The translations under genes and the position numbers were made by a program. Source: Lysobacter sp. Root690 (GTDB lineage: Bacteria; Pseudomonadota; Gammaproteobacteria; Xanthomonadales; Xanthomonadaceae). From it: a stretch of DNA of 64,000 bases. Below are positions 55,607 through 62,881 of the stretch, one piece after another. The notes under the pieces are model-generated. The model was not told where the DNA came from. It did no database searches and worked only from the letters and a program-made list of their open reading frames with translations. The stretch's first letter is position 1. The number at the start of each line of letters is the position of its first letter. The DNA is taken from contig NZ_LMHM01000017.1 of assembly GCF_001427785.1 (NCBI RefSeq), positions 146,662 to 210,661 on the forward strand. The letters are read 5' to 3'.

Positions 55607-57910
55607 ATGAGAACCACATGGCTCAAAGACGTATCCGACGGCAGGCGATGGTTGCGCCGTCTGGCCATTGCGACCGTGCTGGTCTGCCTGCCGCTGCAAG
55701 CGGCGCTGGCCAGGATGCACGAAACACCCAGAAGTTTTTCGCTGCAGGACAAATCGCTCAAGGCCGTGCAGCGCAAGACGCTGACCGCGGTCGATGCGCA
55801 GCGCCTGTTGGCCGAGGATCGCTCGCGCGCAAAGGCAACGCAGTTGCCTTTGCCGGTGCGCTTCGCGGTCGATGCGGGCGTGGCCTTCGATCTGAACAAC
55901 GCAGGCACCTGGCAGACGCTCGCCGACGGACGGCTGTGGCGTCTGCGTATCCAGTCGCCCGGCGCGGTCAGCCACAACCTCGGCCTGACCCGGTTCGACA
56001 TGCCGGTGGGCGCGAAGTTGTGGATCTACGATACGGCCGGCAAGCAAGTGGAAGGCCCCTACCTCACCCACAACCGCAGCCACGACGGCCGCTTGTGGAC
56101 GCCGATCATCAAGGGCGACGAGATCATCGTCGAAGTGTTCGTGCCCAACGGCGTGGCGCAACCGGCGGTGACGATCGGCAAGGTCAACCAGGGCTATCGC
56201 GATTTCGCCGACGACAGTCTGGAAAAACAGGGTTCGTGCAACAACGACGTGGTCTGCCCGGTGGGCGCTCCGTGGGCCAACGAGATTCGCTCGGTCGCGC
56301 GTTACAGCATCAGCGGTACTTCGCTGTGCAGCGGTCAGCTGGTCAACAACACCTCGTTCGATTTCACCCCGTATTTCCTCAGCGCCTACCACTGCGGCGT
56401 CACCGCCGCCAACGACGACACCCTGGTGTTCTACTGGAACTTCCAGTCGCCCACCTGCGGCGCGCTGAGCGGCGGCAACCTGTCGGATAGCCAAACCGGC
56501 GCGATCTTCCGTGCGTCCTATTCGCCGAGCGACTTCCTGCTGGTGGAGCTGGAAGAAGAACCCGATCCGCTGTCCAACGTGTTCTATTCGGGTTGGGACG
56601 CGAGCGGCGCGGCGCCGGCTTCGACGGTCGGCATTCATCATCCGTCCGGCGATGAGAAGGCGATCTCGTTCAACACCAATGCGGTCACCTCCACCGCGTA
56701 TCTGTCCAACACCGTCAACGCCGCGGCGAACCACTGGCGGGTCGATGCGTGGGAAGACGGCACCACCGAAGGCGGTTCGTCCGGCTCGTGTCTGTGGAGC
56801 GCGTCGACCAAGCGCTGCGTCGGTCAACTGCATGGCGGCTACGCTTCGTGCAGCGCGCCGACCACCTCGGACTGGTACGGCAAGCTCAGCGTGAGCTGGA
56901 ACGGCGGTGGCACCGCCGCCACCCGCCTCAAGGATTGGCTCGATCCGACCAACACCGGCATCATCGGTGTCGACGGCGACCCGCACGTGACCACGCTCGA
57001 TGGCACCCGCTACGATTTCCAGGGTGCCGGCGAGTACACGATCCTGCGCGATCCGAGCGGCGTGGAAATCCAGGCGCGGCAGACGCCGATCGCCACCTCG
57101 TTCACGCCGGGCGCCGATCCGTACAGCGGCCTGGCCACCTGCGTGAGCCTCAACAGCGCGGTCGCCACCCGCGTGGGCAAGTACCGCGTCACCTATCAGC
57201 CCAACCTCAACGGCGTGCCCGATCCCAAGGGACTGGAACTGCGCATCGACGGCCGGCTGACCGCGCTCGGTTCGGGCGGCATCAACCTGGGCAACGGCGG
57301 CAGCATCAATCCGACCTCCGCGCCGGGCGGCATCAAGATCACCTATCCCGACAAGTACAACCTGCAAGTAACGCCGGGCTGGTGGTCGAGCGAATCCAAG
57401 TGGTATCTCAACATCGGCGTGACCCGCAAGCTGGCCGACGGCGCGAACGGCGCGCAGCCGGGCAGCAACCTGGTCGGCGGCATCGGCGCGCCGTTGGCGC
57501 CGAAGAGCTGGTTGCCGCCGCTGCCCGATGGTTCCGGTCTGGGCCTGCGTCCGGCCGCGTTGCACGATCGCTACGTCCATCTGTACAAGAAGTTCGGCGA
57601 CGCGTGGCGGGTGAGCCACAGCTCGACCTTGTTCGACTACGCCCCGGGCACCTCGACCGAGACCTTCACCAACAAGGACTGGCCGATGGAAAGCCCGCCG
57701 TGCAACCTGCCGGGCGCCGAACCGGTCAAGCCGCTGCCGCTTGAAGTCGCGGTGCAGGAATGCCGCATCGTGAAGGACGAGCGGACCCGCCAGAACTGCG
57801 TGTTCGACGTGATGATCACCGGCGAGCGCGGCTTCGCGCAGACCTATGCGCGCACCCAGGACGCCAATGCGAAGGAGGCCGCGAAGGCCGCGGGCGACTC
57901 GGCTAAGTGA
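55607..57910 (+). CDS. Secreted lysyl-endopeptidase-like serine protease fused to a von Willebrand D domain
   Basis: A 767-residue exported protein. The signal peptide spans about residues 1-35 (core RLAIATVLVCLPLQAALA) and a propeptide-like part extends to about 205. The protease domain (about 210-445) is of the trypsin-fold lysyl endopeptidase (API) type. His262 is in FLSAYHCGVTAAND, Asp309 in SPSDFLLVELEEE and Ser392 in TEGGSSGSCLWS, followed by KRCVGQLHGGYASC as in Achromobacter/Lysobacter lysyl endopeptidase. Several cysteines suit disulfides. From about residue 455 a von Willebrand factor D-like domain begins (DGDPHVTTLDGTRYDFQGAG), and the last 120 residues are unassigned. The start follows an AAGGAG site. 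It may degrade prey proteins; the added domain may bind a surface or target. Confidence 0.88.
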   Translation: MRTTWLKDVSDGRRWLRRLAIATVLVCLPLQAALARMHETPRSFSLQDKSLKAVQRKTLTAVDAQRLLAEDRSRAKATQLPLPVRFAVDAGVAFDLNNAGTWQTLADGRLWRLRIQSPGAVSHNLGLTRFDMPVGAKLWIYDTAGKQVEGPYLTHNRSHDGRLWTPIIKGDEIIVEVFVPNGVAQPAVTIGKVNQGYRDFADDSLEKQGSCNNDVVCPVGAPWANEIRSVARYSISGTSLCSGQLVNNTSFDFTPYFLSAYHCGVTAANDDTLVFYWNFQSPTCGALSGGNLSDSQTGAIFRASYSPSDFLLVELEEEPDPLSNVFYSGWDASGAAPASTVGIHHPSGDEKAISFNTNAVTSTAYLSNTVNAAANHWRVDAWEDGTTEGGSSGSCLWSASTKRCVGQLHGGYASCSAPTTSDWYGKLSVSWNGGGTAATRLKDWLDPTNTGIIGVDGDPHVTTLDGTRYDFQGAGEYTILRDPSGVEIQARQTPIATSFTPGADPYSGLATCVSLNSAVATRVGKYRVTYQPNLNGVPDPKGLELRIDGRLTALGSGGINLGNGGSINPTSAPGGIKITYPDKYNLQVTPGWWSSESKWYLNIGVTRKLADGANGAQPGSNLVGGIGAPLAPKSWLPPLPDGSGLGLRPAALHDRYVHLYKKFGDAWRVSHSSTLFDYAPGTSTETFTNKDWPMESPPCNLPGAEPVKPLPLEVAVQECRIVKDERTRQNCVFDVMITGERGFAQTYARTQDANAKEAAKAAGDSAK

Positions 57911-57953
57911 AGCAGGCAATGGCCGGCCGTCGATGGCGGTTGCGGCCGTAGCG

Positions 57954-57985
57954 GCAACGCCGGGGGAGCGATCCCTCGGCGTTGC
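57954..57985 (+). terminator. Hairpin downstream of the protease gene
   Basis: A 14-bp stem (gcaacgccggggga with a complementary arm containing one G-T pair) encloses loop gcga. It lies 43 bp after the stop codon. The U-tract is weak (gttgtggg), so termination is inferred. The remainder of 57911-58246 holds no gene. A tgtaaaat sequence at 58217-58224 could be a -10 element of the following operon. Confidence 0.55.
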
Positions 57986-58246
57986 GTTGTGGGCGGTTGG
58001 CGCGGATGGCGAGGCTCGCGCTGGCGAAAGCAGCTGGGAACCCATGAAAACAAGGGGTTTTCGCGGTATCGGCCAATCGCGGCCGTCGGGTTTATGAACG
58101 ATCAGGGAACGCTGTGCGCACGCGCATGAATTCGCTAAATCGGCCGCAAGCGGCGCGAATATCGGCGTACCGATCAGTCCGTGTACGCATCGACCGGCAG
58201 GCCGCGACCATTCGCGTGTAAAATGGCGATCTTTTAGCCAGTAGTA

Positions 58247-58987
58247 ATGATGCAAGCACCTCGACGGGCTACGGTTCGCGGCCCGACGTTCATCCGCACG
58301 CTCGCTCGCCTGACCGCCGCCGACGTACCACCTCCCGCGCGATCGTTGTCGGATCAGCTGAGCCAATGGGTCGATTGGACCCACGCCGTGGCGCTGTCCA
58401 CGGCGCTCGACGGCAGGCCGCCCGCGGCGTTGCTCGACGACCGGATCCTCAGCAGCGCCGACGACGACGAATGCGCGCGCGTGCGCGCTTCGCTGACGGG
58501 CGCGATCGTCTCCGACCGTGCCTTCGCCGCGGCGACGCCGCGTGGGCCGGGGCAGGCCAGCGCCGCCGACGCGGACGAGACGCTCGATTTCCCGTTCTAC
58601 CGTCAGCGCTATCTCGCTCTCCAACAGACCATGGAGGCCGGTGTCGGCCGCCTGCGCGAGCGCCTGCGCGCGCTGCTCACGCATGCCACGCCCGGCCTGG
58701 TCCGGCTCGCCGCCGTGGATGCGGTCATGGAGCGCGCCTTGAGCCGGCGCGAGCGGGCCTTGCTGGCGGCTGCACCGACGCTGCTGAGCGAACACTTCGA
58801 GCGCCTGCGTCAGGCCGCGTTGAGCGCCGCCGCTGACGCGGAGGGCGACGCGCCGACCGCCGCGCCCAGCGCGTGGCTGGACGCATTTCGCAAGGACATG
58901 CAGAACGTATTGCTCGCCGAACTGGACGTTCGCCTACAACCGGCGCAGGGCCTGCTCGCGGCCCTTCGCACTCATGCAAAGAACTGA
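58247..58987 (+). CDS. DUF3348 family protein, first gene of a motor-like operon
   Basis: A 246-residue cytoplasmic protein of the DUF3348 family. It has no membrane segment, and most of it is predicted helical. Characteristic parts are RGPTFIRTLARLTAADVPPP, SLSDQLSQWVDWTHAVALST and FPFYRQRYLALQQTMEAGVG. The family has no known biochemical role but is regularly found upstream of DUF802 and OmpA-like genes, as here. The end abuts the DUF802 gene: one base separates stop and ATG, or there is a 14-bp overlap if an earlier ATG is used. It may be a cytoplasmic partner of the ion-channel complex formed by the next two proteins; that role is inferred. Confidence 0.85.
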   Translation: MMQAPRRATVRGPTFIRTLARLTAADVPPPARSLSDQLSQWVDWTHAVALSTALDGRPPAALLDDRILSSADDDECARVRASLTGAIVSDRAFAAATPRGPGQASAADADETLDFPFYRQRYLALQQTMEAGVGRLRERLRALLTHATPGLVRLAAVDAVMERALSRRERALLAAAPTLLSEHFERLRQAALSAAADAEGDAPTAAPSAWLDAFRKDMQNVLLAELDVRLQPAQGLLAALRTHAKN

Positions 58988-58988
58988 C

Positions 58989-61433
58989 ATGCTCAGAAAT
59001 CTGCTTTATCCCGCGGTCTTCGCCGCCGGTCTGATCACCGTGTGCTGGGTCGGCGCGGGCTATGTGGCCGCCAATCCGCTGGCGTTGTCGGTGGTGGCGC
59101 TGATCGCCGCGTGTTATCTGGCCGGCGGGTTCGAGTTGTATCGCTACCGTCAGGCCACCGCGACGCTGCAGCAGGCCGTCGCCGACCTGTCGCAGCCGCC
59201 GTCGAACCTCGGCGACTGGCTCGGTCGCCTGCATCCTTCGATACGCAACGCGGCGCGCCTGCGCATCGAAGGCGAGCGCGTGGCCTTGCCGGCGCCGTCG
59301 CTGACGCCGTATCTGGTCGGCCTGTTGGTGCTGCTGGGCATGCTCGGCACCTTGCTGGGCATGATGACGACGCTGCGCGGAACCGGGATGGCGCTGGAAA
59401 GCGCCAGCGACCTGCAGGCCATCCGCGAGTCCATCGCCGCGCCGGTCGCGGGACTGGGCTTCGCCTTCGGCACCTCGATCGCCGGTGTCGCCGCATCGGC
59501 GATGCTCGGTCTGCTGTCCGCGCTGTGCCGGCGCGAGCGGGCGCTGGCGGCGCAGCGGCTGGATCTCGCCATCGCGACCACGCTGCGCACGCATTCGCAA
59601 ACCTATCGCCGCGAAGAAGCGTTCAAGCTGCTGCAACAGCAAGTCGAGGTGATGCCGACCCTGGTTGAACGGCTGCAGGCGATGACCGCGGCGATCGAAC
59701 AGCACAGTCAAGCCGCGCACGAGCAGTTGACGTCGCGTCAGGACGCGTTTCACGAGCGCACCGACGCGGTCTATGGCCGACTGGCGTCGTCGGTCGAGGC
59801 ATCGTTGAAGGCGAGCATCGCCGAGAGCGCGCGCGTCACCAGCGAGGCGTTGCAGCCGATCGTGGAAACCACGATGGCGGCGATCGCGCGCGAGACCGCG
59901 TCGTTGCACGAGGCCGTTACCGAGTCCGTGCAGCGGCAGATGGATGGGCTGTCGGCGGGTTTCGCCGCCAGCACCACCACCGTGGCGGGCATCTGGAGCC
60001 AGGCGCTGGTCGACCAGCGCCAGTCCAACGAAGGCTTGGTGCAGAACCTGGGCAGCGCGCTGGATCGCTTCACCGACAGCTTCGATCGCGGCGCGACCGG
60101 CTTGGTCGACACCGTCTGCGCGCGATTCGAAGCCACCGCCGAGCAGGCGGCGAATGCCTGGAACACCGCGTTGTCGCGGCAGGCGAGCGCCAACGAGGAC
60201 GTGGCCGCGCGCAATCAGCAGGCGCTGGTCGCGACGACGCAGGCATGGAACGACACCTTGTCGCGGCAACTCAGCGCCAACGAAGACATGGCCACGCGCA
60301 ACCAGCAGGCGCTGGTCGCGGCGGCGGATGTTTGGAACGAGTCGCTGTCGCGTCAGTTGAGCGCCAACGAAGACATGGCCGCGCGCAACCAGCAGGCGCT
60401 GGTGACGGCGGCGGATGCTTGGAACGAGTCGCTGTCGCGGCAACTGGCCGCCAACGAGGACATGGCCGCGCGTAATCAGCAAGTGCAGGTCGCGGCGGCG
60501 GATGCGTGGAACGAGGCTCTGTCGCGGCAATCGAGCGCCAACGACGAAGTGGCGACGCGCAATCAGCAAGCCTTGATCGCGGCCGCGGCGACGTTCGAGC
60601 AGCACGCCACGTCGCTGCTGCAGGCGATGGGCGAATCGCACGCCAGCCTGCAGGCCGAACTGGAATCGCGCGATCAACAGCGCCTGTCCGCGTGGACCGA
60701 CGCGTTCGCGTCGATGGCCGCCGAACTGGGCCAGCGCTGGGAGCAAAGCGGCGAGCACTCGGTCGAACGCCAGCAACAGATCTGCGATGTCCTCGCGCAG
60801 TCCGCGCGCGATATCGCCGCGCAGACCCAGGCGCAGGCGCAGGAGACGATCGCCGAAATGTCGCGTCTGGTCGATGCCGCGTCGCAGGCGCCCAAGGCCG
60901 CGGCCGAGGTCATCGCCGAGCTGCGCCAGAAACTGTCCGACAGCATGGCGCGCGACACCGCCATGCTCGACGAGCGCAATCGTCTGCTGGCCACGCTGGA
61001 AACCCTGCTCGACGCGGTCAATCACGCGTCCACCGAACAGCGGGTCGCGGTCGATGCGCTGGTCGCCACCTCGGCGGATCTGCTCGATCGCGTCGGTACC
61101 CGCTTCATCGATCATGTCGGCGCCGAAACCGGCAAGCTCGGCGTCGTCGCCGCTCAGGTCGCCGCGGGCGCGGTCGAGGTCGCGAGCCTGGGCGATGCGT
61201 TCGGCGCGGCGGTGCAGCAGTTCGGCGAATCCAACGAAGCGCTGGTGATCCGCCTGCAGGGCATCGAGACCGCATTGGACAAGTCGCTCGCGCGCAGCGA
61301 CGAACAGCTGGCGTACTACGTGGCGCAGGCCAGGGAAGTCATCGACCTGAGCATGCTCTCGCAGAAGCAGATCATCGAGGACATCCATCAGCTGGCCGAT
61401 CGGCGCGCCGCCGATGGGGCGCAGGCGGCATGA
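58989..61433 (+). CDS. DUF802 protein: MotA/ExbB-like channel subunit with long cytoplasmic tail
   Basis: About 814 residues from MLRNLLYPAVFAAGLI; an ATG at 58974 is possible. Membrane spans lie at about 5-25, 30-50, 107-128 and 155-182. Spans three and four carry MotA/TolQ/ExbB features (GLLVLLGMLGTLLGMMTTLR, then VAGLGFAFGTSIAGVAASAM). From residue 200 to the end is a long, glutamine- and alanine-rich, coiled-coil-like cytoplasmic tail of about 600 residues, containing five 29-residue repeats at 60159-60593. This is the architecture of ZorA-type motor proteins: a five-subunit channel with a long intracellular tail. Its ATGA stop overlaps the OmpA-like partner gene. It is probably a proton- or sodium-driven complex; the task is unknown. 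Confidence 0.85.
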   Translation: MLRNLLYPAVFAAGLITVCWVGAGYVAANPLALSVVALIAACYLAGGFELYRYRQATATLQQAVADLSQPPSNLGDWLGRLHPSIRNAARLRIEGERVALPAPSLTPYLVGLLVLLGMLGTLLGMMTTLRGTGMALESASDLQAIRESIAAPVAGLGFAFGTSIAGVAASAMLGLLSALCRRERALAAQRLDLAIATTLRTHSQTYRREEAFKLLQQQVEVMPTLVERLQAMTAAIEQHSQAAHEQLTSRQDAFHERTDAVYGRLASSVEASLKASIAESARVTSEALQPIVETTMAAIARETASLHEAVTESVQRQMDGLSAGFAASTTTVAGIWSQALVDQRQSNEGLVQNLGSALDRFTDSFDRGATGLVDTVCARFEATAEQAANAWNTALSRQASANEDVAARNQQALVATTQAWNDTLSRQLSANEDMATRNQQALVAAADVWNESLSRQLSANEDMAARNQQALVTAADAWNESLSRQLAANEDMAARNQQVQVAAADAWNEALSRQSSANDEVATRNQQALIAAAATFEQHATSLLQAMGESHASLQAELESRDQQRLSAWTDAFASMAAELGQRWEQSGEHSVERQQQICDVLAQSARDIAAQTQAQAQETIAEMSRLVDAASQAPKAAAEVIAELRQKLSDSMARDTAMLDERNRLLATLETLLDAVNHASTEQRVAVDALVATSADLLDRVGTRFIDHVGAETGKLGVVAAQVAAGAVEVASLGDAFGAAVQQFGESNEALVIRLQGIETALDKSLARSDEQLAYYVAQAREVIDLSMLSQKQIIEDIHQLADRRAADGAQAA
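60159..60593 (+). repeat. Five in-frame 87-bp tandem repeats in the DUF802 gene
   Basis: Units begin at tggaac positions 60159, 60246, 60333, 60420 and 60507, exactly 87 bp apart. Each codes for 29 residues of the form WNESLSRQLSANEDMAARNQ followed by QALVTAADA. Strong identity between units suggests recent expansion, so the tail length may vary between strains. Confidence 0.95.
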
Positions 61434-62071
61434 GCGCGGATATCTACGACGATGGCGGCGACGGCGAATCGACCGCGCCGGTCTGGGCCGCGTTCGGCGA
61501 CCTGATGTCGGTGCTGCTGGGCGTGTTCGTGCTGATCCTGGTCGGCGTGCTCGGCGTGCAGATGCAGCTGTCGAGCCGACTGGACGAGGAGGTCAGGCAG
61601 CGCCGGCTCGAAGCGCAACGCCGTAGTTCGCTGGAACAGGCCTTGGCGGTGCCGCTGGCGGCGGGGCGGGTGACCCTGGTCGACGGTCGCATCGGTATTC
61701 GCGGCAGCGTGCTGTTCGCGTTCAACTCCGAGCACCTGCAGCCGGAGGGCCGCGAGTTGTTGAAGAGTCTGGCCGGCCCGCTGTCGGGTTACCTCAAAAC
61801 CCGCAACGAAATCCTGATGATCAGCGGCTTCACCGACGATCGCCAGGTGCGCGAGGGCAACGGCCAGTTCGCCGACAACTGGGAACTGTCGGCGCGTCGC
61901 GCGTTGACCGTCACCCGCACCCTGATCGCCGAGGGCGTGCCGGCGTCGTCGGTGTTCGCCGCCGCGTTCGGCGCGGAGCAGCCGGTGAGTTCCAATGCCG
62001 ACGAACAAGGGCGGGCGAAGAACCGGCGAGTGGAAATTGCGCCGATTCCGAAACCACCCAAGGCGAAGTGA
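61430..62071 (+). CDS. OmpA/MotB-like protein, partner of the DUF802 channel subunit
   Basis: A 213-residue protein with one N-terminal membrane span (about 25-45) and a periplasmic OmpA-like peptidoglycan-binding domain (about 85-205). The span is preceded by APVWAAFGDLMSVLLGVFVL, where Asp24 lies in the position of the ion-carrying aspartate of MotB and ZorB. The OmpA domain has SVLFAFNSEHLQPEGREL, ISGFTDDRQVREGN, NWELSARRALTV and a final GRAKNRRVEIAPI. It should anchor the motor to the wall. It overlaps the DUF802 stop codon (ATGA), which indicates fixed stoichiometry by coupled translation. Confidence 0.9.
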   Translation: MSADIYDDGGDGESTAPVWAAFGDLMSVLLGVFVLILVGVLGVQMQLSSRLDEEVRQRRLEAQRRSSLEQALAVPLAAGRVTLVDGRIGIRGSVLFAFNSEHLQPEGRELLKSLAGPLSGYLKTRNEILMISGFTDDRQVREGNGQFADNWELSARRALTVTRTLIAEGVPASSVFAAAFGAEQPVSSNADEQGRAKNRRVEIAPIPKPPKAK

Positions 62072-62077
62072 AGCAGC

Positions 62078-62737
62078 GTGCGCGATAGTCAGGCCAACGC
62101 CCGGACAGTACTCGATGCGTGGCGCGAGCAAGGCGCCGATCGCATGAGCCGCGTGCGGTTCCAGCGCATCGATGCGCTGGAGCGCCGCGCCGCGAGCCAC
62201 GACGGCGAGGTGCGGCGTCTTCTCGATGCGCGCCTGGCCGAACTGATCGCGGCCTATGCCGCCGATCTGGAAACCGCCGCTTTCCCGATCGCGACGCGCG
62301 ACGAGGATGCAGCGACGAACACGCCTGCGAGCGATGCGATCGGCGCCCTGGTCGGCTACATCGCCGAGCAGGCAGCGCTGCGCGATGAGATTGCAGCAGA
62401 CGACGCCACACCGCGCCCCGCATTTCCGGAACTCGCCGCGCTCGACGATTTCAGGAAGCTGTGGTCGGCCGTGCGCGTCGAAAACCAGACCCGGGTGTCG
62501 CTGGAGCAGGTGCCCACCGATGCCGGCCCGCTCAATTCCGGCGCGCTCGTGCATCGCTCGCTGACTCTGATGCGCGAAGTGTCGCCGGGCTATCTGCAGC
62601 ACTTCATGGCCTACGTCGACGCCCTGACCTGGCTGGAACGGATGAGCGACGACGGCGTGCTGGCCTCGGACGATACCTCCCAAGCCGCGGCCAACGGCAA
62701 GCGTACCCGCGACAAGCCGCGCAAACGGCGCGAATGA
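62078..62737 (+). CDS. DUF2894 family protein, last gene of the motor-like operon
   Basis: A 219-residue cytoplasmic protein starting at GTG 62078, 6 bp after the OmpA-like stop. The N-terminal half is helical and charged (RVRFQRIDALERRAASHDGE). The C-terminal half carries the DUF2894 core: ALDDFRKLWSAVRVENQTRV, VPTDAGPLNSGALVHRSLTL, and REVSPGYLQHFMAYVDALTW. It ends with a basic tail (KRTRDKPRKRRE). No enzyme motif is visible. In other proteobacteria the DUF3348, DUF802, OmpA and DUF2894 genes occur together, so this is likely a fourth component of the same complex. A cytoplasmic adaptor or effector of the motor is plausible; this is inferred. Confidence 0.85.
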   Translation: MRDSQANARTVLDAWREQGADRMSRVRFQRIDALERRAASHDGEVRRLLDARLAELIAAYAADLETAAFPIATRDEDAATNTPASDAIGALVGYIAEQAALRDEIAADDATPRPAFPELAALDDFRKLWSAVRVENQTRVSLEQVPTDAGPLNSGALVHRSLTLMREVSPGYLQHFMAYVDALTWLERMSDDGVLASDDTSQAAANGKRTRDKPRKRRE

Positions 62738-62881
62738 GGCGGTAGCGTTACTGGCGCCGGTCCGGTTCGCCGGCGAGATCTGCGGCTTCGACTCGAACCT
62801 GTCCCGTCTGGCGACGATTGTGCTCGCAACGCGGGTCAGCTGGTCCACACTTCGAACCTCAATCCACGAGAGAAGAAGTGC

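Noticed and set aside
60159-60593. CRISPR array
   Set aside because: The 87-bp units are contiguous, have no variable spacers, and are in frame in a protein gene.
58247-62737. Complete Zorya defence system
   Set aside because: Only the motor-like pair resembles ZorAB. No helicase, ZorC-like or HNH ZorE-like gene is present, and DUF3348/DUF2894 neighbours define a different operon type.
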